A DNA stretch of 64,000 nucleotides from Variovorax sp. J22G73 (GCF_030317035.1 NZ_JASZYK010000003.1:744001-808000), one strand, 5' to 3'; positions 8,628 through 18,064 are shown, counted from the first letter of the stretch. Notes: generated by a model not told the origin, from the sequence alone. Numbers and translations: made by a program.

Positions 8628-9443
8628 ATGAAGGTCTTGTTCCTGGGCTACGGCCACATGGGTGGCGCACTGGGCGAAGCATGGAAGGCGAGCGGGCTGG
8701 CCAGCAATGTGCTGGCGGTGGACCCTGTCGCCACGCCTGAGCAGGCGGCCCACGCCGGCCGTCATGCGAGCGTGGACGCGCTGGTGGCAGCCGGTGCGGG
8801 CGAGGGCATCGAGCTGGTGGTGCTGGCCGTCAAGCCGGCGAAGGCCGTCGAGGCCTTGCGCGCGTTGCCGGCCTCGCTGATGCGCGGCGCGGCGGTGGTG
8901 TCCATCGCGGCCGGCGTGCCCGTGGCGTCGCTGGTGGCCGCGTTGCCGGCGGGCACGCCGGTCGTGCGCGCCATGCCCAACACGCCGGTCATCCTGCGTG
9001 CGGGCTGCACCGGCCTGTTCGCGGGGACCGCGGCGGGCGCATCGAACGCGGCACTGCGCGAGCGCATCGCGGCGCTGTTCGCGGCCGTGGGCTCGGCCCA
9101 CTGGGTCGAGCAGGAGCCCCTGCTAGACGCCGTCACCGCGCTCAGCGGCAGCGGCCCGGCCTACTACCACCTGTTCAGCGAGGCACTGGCCGCGGCCGGC
9201 GTTGCGCTGGGCCTGGCGCCGGCCCTTGCGCGGCAGCTCGCGGCCGACACCGCCTGGGGCGCCGCCGCGCAGCAACATGCGCCCGGTGCCGACTTCGTCT
9301 CGCTGCGCCAGGCAGTGACCTCGCCGAACGGCACCACGGCCGCGGCCATTGGCGTGTTCGAGCACGACGGCGCGCTGCGCCAACTGGTCGAGCGCGCCGC
9401 GCTTGCCGCACGGCAACGCGCCGTGGAGCTGTCCGCGAGCTGA
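8628..9443 (+). CDS. proC: Pyrroline-5-carboxylate reductase
   Basis: ProC reduces P5C to proline with NAD(P)H, the last step of proline synthesis. The 271-residue protein has the Rossmann start FLGYGHMGGALG, the AMPNTP block and the family signature DAVTALSGSGPAYYHLFSEAL near residues 167-187. It lies 66 bases downstream of putA on the same strand. The biosynthetic reductase therefore sits directly after the degradative enzyme that produces the same P5C intermediate. It may serve P5C recycling rather than net synthesis, but that is inference. Confidence 0.95.
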   Translation: MKVLFLGYGHMGGALGEAWKASGLASNVLAVDPVATPEQAAHAGRHASVDALVAAGAGEGIELVVLAVKPAKAVEALRALPASLMRGAAVVSIAAGVPVASLVAALPAGTPVVRAMPNTPVILRAGCTGLFAGTAAGASNAALRERIAALFAAVGSAHWVEQEPLLDAVTALSGSGPAYYHLFSEALAAAGVALGLAPALARQLAADTAWGAAAQQHAPGADFVSLRQAVTSPNGTTAAAIGVFEHDGALRQLVERAALAARQRAVELSAS

Positions 9444-9500
9444 ACGCGTTCTCCAGCAACCCTCTTTTTACGTTTCCGATTTCGTTGAACAGGAACTCAC

Positions 9501-10547
9501 ATGTCCAGCACCACGCCTTCCACCAACCTCCCGGCCAACCCAGTCACCCCGGCCACTGAAAGCAAGACCTACTTCGAGGCCAAAAAGGTCGACGAAGACT
9601 ACATCCCCGTCATCGACATCTCCGGGTTGGTCGCCGACGCGCCCGGCGCCGTGGAAGACGTCGCCAGGCGCGTCATGGACGCGTCGCAGCGCATCGGTTT
9701 CTTCTACATCAAGGGCCATGGCATTCCGCAGGAGGTGATCGACGGCGCCGGCCAGGCCATGCGCGACTACTTCGCGCTGCCGCCCGAAGTGAAGGGCCTG
9801 CACCCGGTCAACACCAGCCAGCGCGGCTGGATGGCCTCGGGCATCGCGCGGCTCGAAGGCTCGAAGACGCACGACCTGAAGGAGATCTTCTTCTGGGGCC
9901 CCGAGCAATGGGCCGCGCACCTGGTCGCGCAGAAGGGCGCCGACTCGCTCATCGCGGACAACGTCTGGCCCGACGCCGAGTTTCCCGCGCTGCGCCAGGA
10001 CCTGCTGCCCTACTACGACGCCGTGTGCCGCATCGGCCACCGCCTGCTGTCGGCCATTGCGCTGGGCCTGGGGCTGGACCGCTCGTTCTTCGCCTCGCGC
10101 TACTCCAGCCCGATGGCGCGCGGCCAGCTCGTGTACTACCCGGTGTCGACCGCCAAGGACGAAAGCGAAGAGCGCTTCGGCTCCGCGCCGCACACCGACT
10201 TCGGCGTGCTCACGCTGCTGCTGCAGGATTCGAACGGCGGCCTGCAGGTGCGCAACCGCGAGGGCGAATGGGTGGCGGCGCAACCCATTCCGGGCACGCT
10301 GGTGTGCAACATCGGCGACCTGCTGCACCGCTGGTCGAACGAAACGCTCAGCTCCAACCTGCACCGCGTGATCAACCGCTCGGGCAACGAGCGGCACTCC
10401 ATCGCGATCTTCTTCGACCCCAACCCCGACGCCGTGATCGACCCGACCGACCTGGGCTTTCCCGAGGGCGCGCAGAAGTACCCGGCCATCACCGCGTCGG
10501 GCTACATCCACGGCAAGAACAAGAAGAACTTCTCGCAGTACAAGTAG
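9501..10547 (+). CDS. Iron/2-oxoglutarate-type dioxygenase (isopenicillin-N-synthase-like fold)
   Basis: This is a 348-residue non-haem iron oxygenase of the IPNS-like family. The N-terminal DIOX_N block is YIPVIDISGL...GFFYIKGHGI. The iron triad is His231-x-Asp233 (HTDFGVLTLL) and His288 (LHRVIN), and Arg298-x-Ser300 (RHSIAIFF) is the usual co-substrate anchor. The substrate is unknown. Its place 57 bases after proC hints at an amino acid or its derivative, but this family also acts on many other acids. It is followed by an AraC regulator gene that starts 108 bases later. Confidence 0.85.
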   Translation: MSSTTPSTNLPANPVTPATESKTYFEAKKVDEDYIPVIDISGLVADAPGAVEDVARRVMDASQRIGFFYIKGHGIPQEVIDGAGQAMRDYFALPPEVKGLHPVNTSQRGWMASGIARLEGSKTHDLKEIFFWGPEQWAAHLVAQKGADSLIADNVWPDAEFPALRQDLLPYYDAVCRIGHRLLSAIALGLGLDRSFFASRYSSPMARGQLVYYPVSTAKDESEERFGSAPHTDFGVLTLLLQDSNGGLQVRNREGEWVAAQPIPGTLVCNIGDLLHRWSNETLSSNLHRVINRSGNERHSIAIFFDPNPDAVIDPTDLGFPEGAQKYPAITASGYIHGKNKKNFSQYK

Positions 10548-10655
10548 CGCGCCGAGGGCCGGGCCACCGCGGCACGGCCCGCCGCACGACAGCCTGCCGC
10601 GCTCCCGACTTCGTGGAGAATCCGCCGCTGGAGACAAAACCAGAAGCGAAACGGC

Positions 10656-11459
10656 ATGGCAACGCACAACTTCCTGCACCTGTGGGACGACCGGTTCCTG
10701 TACATCACGCCGGCCATCCAGTCGGGCCTGACGGCCCGTTCGTCGGCCACGCTGCTGGCCTCGGTCAGCGGTCATCCCTTCACGCTCGAGGCGGCCGACG
10801 GTACGCGCGTGCAGTGCACCGCCGCGCTGGTGGCGCCGCATGTGTCGCGCCGGCTCGACGTCGACGGCTGCGGGCTGCTCTCGCTGAACCTCGACCCCGC
10901 CTCCATCGCGTACCGCATGCTCGCCAAGCGAATGGGCGGCCACGGCATACAGCCTGTGGACGCGCGCCGCTTCGGCCGGCTGCGCGACGACTTCGAACCC
11001 GCGCAGCGCGGCGCGCTGCCCGACGACCGGCTGCAGCTGCTCAGCGCCAAGCTGGTCGAGGCCATCACCGAGTACCCCGAGGTCGCGGCGCCCATCGACC
11101 CGCGCATTGACCGCGTGCTTCAGTCCATTCGCGCGCACGCGGGGCAGATCGCGCTGCGCGAACTCGCGGCCGTGGCCTGCCTGTCGCCCGACCGGCTGAC
11201 GCATCTGTTCGCCGAGCAGGTGGGCGTTTCGGTGAAGCGCTACGCGCTGTGGACCAAGGTGCGCCGCACGGTGCAGCAGTTCACCGGGCACCGCTCGCTG
11301 ACCGACGTGGCGTTGGTCAGCGGCTTCACCGACGCGGCGCACATGAGCCGCACCTTCCAGCGCTACTTCGGCCTGGCGCCGTCGTTCCTGGCGAACCAGG
11401 TGAGCGTGACGGCCGATGCGCAGGCCTCGCACGCGTGGGGCCAGCACGGGCTGCATTGA
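10656..11459 (+). CDS. AraC-family transcriptional regulator
   Basis: The 267-residue protein has a C-terminal double helix-turn-helix of the AraC/XylS type (about residues 160-255): LRELAAVACLSPDRLTHLFAEQVG, then LTDVALVSGFTDAAHMSRTFQRYFG. The N-terminal half is a poorly conserved sensing domain. It lies between the oxygenase gene and the two acylase genes on the same strand and could regulate either. No obvious paired operator was seen. Confidence 0.87.
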   Translation: MATHNFLHLWDDRFLYITPAIQSGLTARSSATLLASVSGHPFTLEAADGTRVQCTAALVAPHVSRRLDVDGCGLLSLNLDPASIAYRMLAKRMGGHGIQPVDARRFGRLRDDFEPAQRGALPDDRLQLLSAKLVEAITEYPEVAAPIDPRIDRVLQSIRAHAGQIALRELAAVACLSPDRLTHLFAEQVGVSVKRYALWTKVRRTVQQFTGHRSLTDVALVSGFTDAAHMSRTFQRYFGLAPSFLANQVSVTADAQASHAWGQHGLH

Positions 11460-11642
11460 CGTTGCCACGGCCTTTGCATGGCCACCACACGGGCATCACC
11501 GGCCATCGGACGGCCATCGCGCACTCGTGACGCATCAGCACCAACCCTAGGCATCGCAGCGGCTGCGTACAAGCCGCGCGCATCCACGCTCCCTAAGCTC
11601 CAACGTGCTCCGCCAAGAGAGCATCAACTGGAGACTTCATTC

Positions 11643-14204
11643 ATGAGACAGACCTTCCGTCGCGGCCTGGTGCCGCTGTCGTTGCTCGCGCTCGCCGCGG
11701 CCGCCACGTTGACCGCCTGCGGGGGCGGAGGGGGAGGCGGCAACGGCTTCTCGTTCCTGCCGCTTCCGAACACGCCGGCCACGCCCACCAACCCGCCGCC
11801 CGAAGGCACCTACAAGGCCGAGATCCGCCGCACCACCATGGGCGTGCCGCACATCCTGGCCGACAACTGGCCCGGCGCGGGCTACGGCTACGGCTACGCG
11901 CAGGCCGAGGACGACCTGTGCACCATGGCCGACTCCTTCCTCACCTACCGGGGCGAGCGCTCGCAGTACTTCGGCGCCGACGCCAAGCTGCTGGCCAGCA
12001 GCACCATCGGCCTGCCGAAGAACATCGACTCCGACTTCTTCCACCGCCACGTCATCTCGGCCGACGTGCTGAAGAAGATGATCGACGCGCAGCCCGACAA
12101 CCTGAAGCAGCTGGTCGAAGGTTTCACCGCGGGCTACAACCGCTACGTGCGCGACGTGAAGGCCGGTGGCACCAGGAATGCGGCGTGCCGCGACGAGGCC
12201 TGGGTGAAGCCCATCACCAGCGACGACATCTACCGGCGCATGTACGCGGCCAACCTGGCCGGCGGCTACAGCAACTTCCTCGCGCAGATCGCGAATGCGA
12301 CGGCGCCTGCGGCGGCGGTGGTCGCCAAGGTCTCGACCCGGCAGCTCGACCGGCAACTCGACCGGCAGCGCAGGCAGGCCGCGGTGCAGCTCGCCACGAT
12401 GAACGTGAAGGAGCCCGAGCTGCAGGTGGGCGGCCATGAGGGCGTGGGCAGCAACATGATCGGCTTCGGCACCGCGGCCACCGGCGACGCGAGCCCGCTG
12501 CTGTTCGGCAACCCGCACTGGTACTGGCGCGGGCCCGACCGCTTCTACCAGGCGCAGCTCACCATTCCGGGCCAGCTCAACATCAGCGGCACCTCGTTCC
12601 TGGGCATTCCGGTGATCCTCATCGGCTTCAACGACAACGTGGCCTGGAGCCACACGGTGTCGACCGCGCGGCGCTTCGGCTTCTTCCAGCTGAAGCTGGC
12701 CTCGGGCGACCCGACCAGCTACATGCGCGACGGCGCCGCCGTGAAGATGCAGGCCACCGACATCACCGTGAAGGTGAAGGCCACCGACGGCAGCATGACG
12801 CAGGTCACGCGCACGCTCTACAAGAGCGAGTACGGCCCGATGGTCAACCTGGCGCCGCTGAACAGCGGGCTCGCGTGGAGCCAGTCCATGGCCTTCGCGA
12901 TCCGCGACATCAACGGCGAGAACTACCGCACCTTCCGCAACTGGCTGCGCTGGAACCAGGCGAAATCGCTGGACGAGTTCATCGCCATCCAGCGCGAGGA
13001 AACGGCCATTCCGTGGGTCAACACCGTGGCCGTGGGCCGTGGCGGCGCCAAGGCCTGGTACGCCGACATCGGCGCCGTGCCCAACGTGACGCCGGCCCAG
13101 GTCACCGACTGCACCACGGCCGTGGGTGCCACGATGCAGCCGACGCTGCCGCGCGTGCCCATCTTCGACGGCTCGCGCAGCGCCTGCGACTGGCAGACCG
13201 ACGCCGACTCCGCGCAGAAGGGCGCCATCGGCGCCTCGCGCATGCCCAACCTGCAGCGCGACGACTACGTCGCCAACATGAACGACAGCTACTGGCTGGC
13301 CAACCCCAAGGCCCCGATGACCGGCTACCCGGACATCATGGGTCCGGCGGGCACCGAGGCCGTGAGCTTCCGCACCCGCATGGGCAACGTGCTGGCGCAG
13401 GCGCGCATCGACGGCAGCGACAGCTACGGCGCCAAGGGCGCGACCCCCGGCTCCGTCAAGCAGATGGTGCTGAACAGCCGCTCGCTGACGGCCGAACTGT
13501 TCCGGACGCAGGCCTTGCCCATCGTGTGCGCCACGCCCACGATCAACATCGCCACCGACCCGCTGACCAGCGAAGCCATCGGCCCGAGCGTGGACGTGTC
13601 GGCGGCCTGCGCCGCGCTCCAGGCCTGGGAAGGCACCGGCGTGAGCGGCGCCAAGGGCGCGCATGTGTGGGACGAGTTCTGGAACCGCGCCTCGCAGATT
13701 CCGGCGGCCACGCTCTACAACGTGCCCTTCGACGCGGCCGACCCGATCCACACGCCGCGCGACCTGAAGAGCAGCGCCGGCACGCTGCTGCAGCAGGCCT
13801 TCGGCGCCGCGGTGGCCCGCGTACAGGCCAGCGGCTACGCGGTGGATGCGGCACGCGGCGACTACCTGTTCGCCACGCGCGGCGGCAAGAAGATTCCGCT
13901 GTACGGCGGCTGTGGCGGCCCGGGGTACTTCACCATCGCATGCTCTGAAAACCGCTTGGACAAGGGCGGCTACACCATGGACGGCAACCCCAACGGCAAC
14001 AGCTACATGCAGGTGGTGCGCTTCCCCGAAGGCGGGGTGGAGGCCCATACCTTCCTGACCTTCTCGCTGTCGGACGACCCGGCCTCCGCGCACAACGGCG
14101 ACTACACGCGCGCCTACAGCGCCGGCCAGTGGCTGCGCATGCCGTTCTCCGAAGCGGAGATCAAGGCCAACGCCGACTTCCGCACCGCCGTCATCAGCGA
14201 GTAA
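11643..14204 (+). CDS. PvdQ-like Ntn-hydrolase lipoprotein (penicillin/AHL acylase family), copy 1
   Basis: An 853-residue amide hydrolase made as a precursor and self-cleaved into two chains. The start at 11643 begins a lipoprotein signal (LTAC followed by a Gly run), although the frame is open upstream. The nucleophile is Ser270 after GVG. Counted from it, His is at chain position 23 (NPHWYW, His292) and Val at 70 (NVAWSHTV, Val339), the same spacing as SerB1/HisB23/ValB70 of PvdQ. Asn545 or Asn547 (ANMNDSYW) is the likely oxyanion residue. The family removes acyl chains from homoserine lactones, pyoverdine precursors or lipopeptides; the substrate here is not known. A 12-base repeat encodes RQLDRQLDRQ in the processed linker. 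A close paralogue follows. Confidence 0.9.
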   Translation: MRQTFRRGLVPLSLLALAAAATLTACGGGGGGGNGFSFLPLPNTPATPTNPPPEGTYKAEIRRTTMGVPHILADNWPGAGYGYGYAQAEDDLCTMADSFLTYRGERSQYFGADAKLLASSTIGLPKNIDSDFFHRHVISADVLKKMIDAQPDNLKQLVEGFTAGYNRYVRDVKAGGTRNAACRDEAWVKPITSDDIYRRMYAANLAGGYSNFLAQIANATAPAAAVVAKVSTRQLDRQLDRQRRQAAVQLATMNVKEPELQVGGHEGVGSNMIGFGTAATGDASPLLFGNPHWYWRGPDRFYQAQLTIPGQLNISGTSFLGIPVILIGFNDNVAWSHTVSTARRFGFFQLKLASGDPTSYMRDGAAVKMQATDITVKVKATDGSMTQVTRTLYKSEYGPMVNLAPLNSGLAWSQSMAFAIRDINGENYRTFRNWLRWNQAKSLDEFIAIQREETAIPWVNTVAVGRGGAKAWYADIGAVPNVTPAQVTDCTTAVGATMQPTLPRVPIFDGSRSACDWQTDADSAQKGAIGASRMPNLQRDDYVANMNDSYWLANPKAPMTGYPDIMGPAGTEAVSFRTRMGNVLAQARIDGSDSYGAKGATPGSVKQMVLNSRSLTAELFRTQALPIVCATPTINIATDPLTSEAIGPSVDVSAACAALQAWEGTGVSGAKGAHVWDEFWNRASQIPAATLYNVPFDAADPIHTPRDLKSSAGTLLQQAFGAAVARVQASGYAVDAARGDYLFATRGGKKIPLYGGCGGPGYFTIACSENRLDKGGYTMDGNPNGNSYMQVVRFPEGGVEAHTFLTFSLSDDPASAHNGDYTRAYSAGQWLRMPFSEAEIKANADFRTAVISE
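12339..12371 (+). repeat. 12-base tandem repeat in the acylase linker
   Basis: CGGCAGCTCGAC, CGGCAACTCGAC and CGGCAGCGC follow one another in frame and encode RQLDRQLDRQR. They begin 37 codons before the autocleavage serine of the first acylase. The paralogous gene lacks them, so the expansion is younger than the duplication. Confidence 0.75.
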
Positions 14205-14277
14205 GCACAGGTTCGGGCGCGCGCCCGCCGGCGTGCGCGCGCCCCTGAACAAAAGCGCGGCCAAAACGTCATCAGGC

Positions 14278-16749
14278 ATGCGCGCCAATTTTTCACGCGG
14301 CCTCCGGCCGCTTTTTTTCGTGCCGGTTGCCCTGGCCCTGCTGTCCCTCCTGTCCCTCCCGGCCTGCGCCGGCACCTCCGAGTACCCGGCACCTGAACCC
14401 CGGGCAGTCTCCAAACCCACCTACCAGGCCGAGATCCGCCGCACCGCCATGGGCGTGCCGCACATCAAGGCCGACGACTGGGCCGGCGCGGGCTACGGCT
14501 ACGCCTACGCGCAGGCGCAGGACGACCTGTGCACGCTGGCCGAAGGCTTCGTCACCTTCCGCGGCGAGCGCTCGCATTTCTTCGGCGCCGAGGCGCAGAT
14601 ACCGGCCAACAGCACCATCGGCCGGCCGAAGAACATCGACGCCGACTTCTTCCACAAGCACGTGCTGGCCGACGACGCGGTCGACGCCATGGCGCGCGCG
14701 CAGCCCGAGAGCATCCAGCGGCTGGTCGAAGGCTTTGCCGCGGGTTACAACCGGTACTTGCGCGATCTTCGCGACCTCGAAAGCGAAGCCGCCGCGCACG
14801 CCGCCTGCCGCGACGCGCCCTGGCTGCGGCCCGTGACCGCGCAGGACATCTACCGCCGCATGTACGCCACCAACCTGGCGGCGGGCTACAGCAACTTCGT
14901 GGCGAACATCGCCACCGCCGTGCCACCGGGCGCGCAGCTGTCGTCGCGCGACGCGGCGCCGTCCGTACCTCAGCGCTTCGCGATGGAGGTCGGCGGCAAG
15001 GCCGGCGTGGGCAGCAATGTCATCGGCTTCGGCACCGCGGCCACCGGCGACGAAAGCCCGCTGCTGTTCGGCAACCCGCACTGGTACTGGCGCGGGCCGG
15101 ACCGCTTCTACCAGGCGCAGATCACCATTCCCGGGCAGCTCGACGTGAGCGGCACGTCGTTCCTGGGCGTGCCGGTGATCCTCATCGGCTTCAACCAGAA
15201 CGTGGCCTGGAGCCACACGGTGTCGGCGGCGCGGCGCTTCGGCCTGTACCAGTTGAAGCTGGTGCCCGGCGACGCCACCAGCTACCTGCGCGACGGCCAG
15301 CCCGTGAAGATGCAGCCGCGCACCCTCACCGTGAACGTGAAGCAGCCTTCGGGCGAGGTGGTGCCGGTGACGCGCACGCTGTACACCTCGGCCTACGGCC
15401 CGCTGGTGAACCTGGGCGCCATCGATCCGGCGCTGGGCTGGAGCGCGAACACGGCCTTTGCCATTCGCGACATCAACGCCGACAACTACCGCACCTTTCG
15501 CACCTGGCTGCGCTGGGGGCAGGCCCGGTCGCTCGGCGAGCTGGTCGCGGCGCAACGCGAAGAGGCGTCCATTCCGTGGGTCAACACCGTGGCGGTGGGC
15601 CGCGGCAGCGCCCAGGCCTGGTATGCCGATATCGGCGCGGTGCCCAATGTGTCGAGCGCGCAGGTCAAGGACTGCACCACGCCGGCCGGCCAGGCCCTGG
15701 GTGCCGCGATGCCGCGCGTGCCGGTGTTCGACGGCTCGCGCAGCGCCTGCGACTGGCAGACCGACGCCGACTCGGTGCAGAAGGGCGCCGTCGGCCCCTC
15801 GCGCATGCCCAGCCTGCTGCGCGACGACTACGTCGCCAACATGAACGACAGCCACTGGCTGGCCAACCCGAAGGCGCCGCTCACGGGCTACCCGGCCCTC
15901 TTCGGCCCGACCGGCGAGGAGCCGCAGACCTATCGCACGCGGCTGGGGCACCTCATTGCCCAGGGCGTCGGAAACCATGCCACGGTCGACACCGTGAAGC
16001 GCGTCGCCCTGAACAGCCGCGCCTACACGGCCGAGCTGTTCAAGGCCCGCGCGCTGGCGCTGGTGTGCGGCGCGAGGCGCATCGCCGTGAAGGCCGACCC
16101 GCAGACGCAGCAGGTGTTCTCGCCGCCGCGCAGCGTGGCCACCGGCCCCGCCTGCGCGGTGCTGAAGGCATGGAACGACACCGGCGTGGCCACGGCGCGC
16201 GGCGCGCACGTGTGGGACGAGTTCTGGGCGCGCGCCGAGCTGCTGCCGGCGTCGCGCCTGTACGCCGTGCCCTTCAGCGCGAGCGACCCCATCGGCACGC
16301 CGCGCGGCCTGCAGGCCTCGGCCGCGGCGCAGTTGCGCCAGGCCTTCGGTGCGGCCGTGCTCCGCGTGCAGGCCAGCGGCTACGCGCTGGACGCTGCGCG
16401 CGGCGACACGCTGTTCGTGACGCGCGACGGCCGGAAGATTCCGCTGTCGGGCGGCTGCGACGACAAGGGCTACTTCACCATCCTGTGTTCGGACAACCGG
16501 CTCGACCAGGGCGGCTACAGCATGGACGGCAACCCCAACGGCAACAGCTACATGCAGGTCGTGCGCTTCCCGCAAGGCGGCGTGGAGGCGCACACCTTGC
16601 TCAGCTTCTCGCTCTCGGACGACCCCGCGTCGCCGCACCACGCCGACTACACGCGTGCCTACAGCGCCGGGCAATGGCTGCGCGTGCCGTTCTCCGAGGC
16701 CGAGATCAAGGCCGACGCGGCCTACCGCAGCGTGACGATCCGGGAGTAG
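14278..16749 (+). CDS. PvdQ-like Ntn-hydrolase lipoprotein, copy 2
   Basis: Tandem paralogue of the preceding gene, 823 residues. I chose the ATG at 14278 over a GTG at 14233 because it places a normal signal sequence (MRANFSRGLRPLFF... LPAC) at the very N-terminus, with a lipobox cysteine. The catalytic plan is conserved: Ser246 after GVG, His268 (NPHWYW), Val315 (VAWSHTV), the IPWVNT block and ANMNDSHW. Long stretches match copy 1 almost residue for residue, so this is a recent-looking duplication with possible substrate divergence. A strong terminator-like hairpin lies inside its first codons. Confidence 0.9.
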   Translation: MRANFSRGLRPLFFVPVALALLSLLSLPACAGTSEYPAPEPRAVSKPTYQAEIRRTAMGVPHIKADDWAGAGYGYAYAQAQDDLCTLAEGFVTFRGERSHFFGAEAQIPANSTIGRPKNIDADFFHKHVLADDAVDAMARAQPESIQRLVEGFAAGYNRYLRDLRDLESEAAAHAACRDAPWLRPVTAQDIYRRMYATNLAAGYSNFVANIATAVPPGAQLSSRDAAPSVPQRFAMEVGGKAGVGSNVIGFGTAATGDESPLLFGNPHWYWRGPDRFYQAQITIPGQLDVSGTSFLGVPVILIGFNQNVAWSHTVSAARRFGLYQLKLVPGDATSYLRDGQPVKMQPRTLTVNVKQPSGEVVPVTRTLYTSAYGPLVNLGAIDPALGWSANTAFAIRDINADNYRTFRTWLRWGQARSLGELVAAQREEASIPWVNTVAVGRGSAQAWYADIGAVPNVSSAQVKDCTTPAGQALGAAMPRVPVFDGSRSACDWQTDADSVQKGAVGPSRMPSLLRDDYVANMNDSHWLANPKAPLTGYPALFGPTGEEPQTYRTRLGHLIAQGVGNHATVDTVKRVALNSRAYTAELFKARALALVCGARRIAVKADPQTQQVFSPPRSVATGPACAVLKAWNDTGVATARGAHVWDEFWARAELLPASRLYAVPFSASDPIGTPRGLQASAAAQLRQAFGAAVLRVQASGYALDAARGDTLFVTRDGRKIPLSGGCDDKGYFTILCSDNRLDQGGYSMDGNPNGNSYMQVVRFPQGGVEAHTLLSFSLSDDPASPHHADYTRAYSAGQWLRVPFSEAEIKADAAYRSVTIRE
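14297..14318 (+). terminator. Rho-independent-terminator-like hairpin inside a signal-peptide coding region
   Basis: GCGGCC-TCC-GGCCGC is a perfect 6-base-pair GC stem with a 3-base loop, followed directly by seven T. It sits 93 bases after the stop of acylase copy 1 but within codons 7-14 of acylase copy 2. It would terminate read-through from copy 1, or attenuate copy 2 if translation lags. Confidence 0.6.
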
Positions 16750-16795
16750 CAGGCAAGGTGCGCCGGGGCCGCCGCGCGCAACACGCGCCGCCCGG

Positions 16796-18064
16796 CTAGG
16801 GCTGGCGCCGCTTGGCCAGCCAGTTCCACCCGGCGCCCGCGGCCATCAGCACGCAGGTGCCCAGGAACACCGCGCGCATGCCGATGTGCCCGCCCACGAA
16901 GCCGCCCAGCAGCGGGCCCGCCACCTGGCCGGTGTACTGCGCCGAGGTCGAGTAGCCCAGCATGTTGCCGGCCACGCGCTCGGGCACGTTGTGGCGGATC
17001 ACGCTGGCAATGCAGGGCAGCAGCCCGCCCAGCGACAGCCCCATCAGAAAGCGCAGCAACACCAGCTGCCAGCCCGAGGTGACGAAGGCCTGCGGCACCA
17101 GCAGCAGCGCCGACACCGCCAGGCAGCCGACGATCACGTTCCAGTGCCCCACGCGGTCGGCCAGCTTGCCCAGCCGCGAGGCCGAGAGGATGCTGCCCAG
17201 CGCGGCGGCCGACATCACCAGGCCGGCCATCATCGTCACGCGGTTCGGGTCGTCGACCAGCGTGGCCACATACACGGTGATGATGGGCTCGATCGACATG
17301 TTCGCCAGCATCAGCAGCATGCCGGTGAAGAGCATGGCCACCAGCGGGCGCTTGTCGGGCACGGCGGCCCAGCCGGCCTCGGGCGTGCCGCTCTGCTTTT
17401 TCTCGGTGGGCGTGCGCTTCTGCTCGCGAATGAGGAAGGCCGTGGCCAGGAAGGCCACGAAGATCATCGCGCCCGCGGCGAAGAAGGTCGCGCGAATGCC
17501 GATGAGCGGCGGCAGCATGCCCCCCACCAGCGGCCCCACCAGGTTGCCTGCCATGATGGCCGACGACATGGTGCCCAGCGCCCAGCCGGTGCGGTCCTTG
17601 GGCGTCTGCGTGGCCACCAGCACCATCGAGCCCGAGGCGTAGCCGCCCAGCAGCCCGGCCAGCAGCCGCAGCCCGACCAGCTGCCACACGTTGCCCGCCA
17701 GGCCGATCAGCGCCATCGCCACCGACATGCCCAGGCTCGCGCGAATGAGCATCGGCTTGCGCCCGTAGCGGTCGGCCAGCCGGCCCCACAGCGGCGCCAC
17801 CAGCGCGGCGCTGAGAAATGTCGCGCCATAGGCCGCGCCCGACCACTGCACGATGGCGGCGTGGTCCTTCACGCCCAGTTGCTCCACGTACAGCGGCAGG
17901 AAGGGCAGCAGCAGCGTCATCGCGATGATGGTGGTGAACGAGCCGAACATGCACACGGCGAGGTTGCGCTGCCAGTGCATGTGGGCCTGGGCCTGGGCGG
18001 GAGGTTGGGGGCTCGCCGCGGTGTCGGGCGCGGGGGCGGTCGTTGTTGTCGTCGGGTGCGTCAT
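16796..18064 (-). CDS. MFS multidrug-type efflux transporter
   Basis: This is a 422-residue, 12-helix major facilitator. After a Thr/Ala/Pro-rich cytoplasmic N-terminus (MTHPTTTTTAPAPDTA) come the helices, with motif A GRLADRYGRKPMLI between helices 2 and 3 and the GNLVGPLVGG motif C typical of drug:H+ antiporters. The frame is open further upstream. The ATG at 18064 is the natural start because upstream residues are Arg/Pro-rich and non-transporter-like. It converges on acylase copy 2 with a 46-base GC-rich gap. The substrate is unknown. Confidence 0.88.
   Translation of the reverse strand: MTHPTTTTTAPAPDTAASPQPPAQAQAHMHWQRNLAVCMFGSFTTIIAMTLLLPFLPLYVEQLGVKDHAAIVQWSGAAYGATFLSAALVAPLWGRLADRYGRKPMLIRASLGMSVAMALIGLAGNVWQLVGLRLLAGLLGGYASGSMVLVATQTPKDRTGWALGTMSSAIMAGNLVGPLVGGMLPPLIGIRATFFAAGAMIFVAFLATAFLIREQKRTPTEKKQSGTPEAGWAAVPDKRPLVAMLFTGMLLMLANMSIEPIITVYVATLVDDPNRVTMMAGLVMSAAALGSILSASRLGKLADRVGHWNVIVGCLAVSALLLVPQAFVTSGWQLVLLRFLMGLSLGGLLPCIASVIRHNVPERVAGNMLGYSTSAQYTGQVAGPLLGGFVGGHIGMRAVFLGTCVLMAAGAGWNWLAKRRQP

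Noticed and set aside
16750..16795. Intrinsic terminator between the second acylase and the MFS exporter
   Set aside because: The gap is GC-rich with imperfect pairing (CCGGGGCCGCC / CGCCGCCCGG) and no T-run on either strand.
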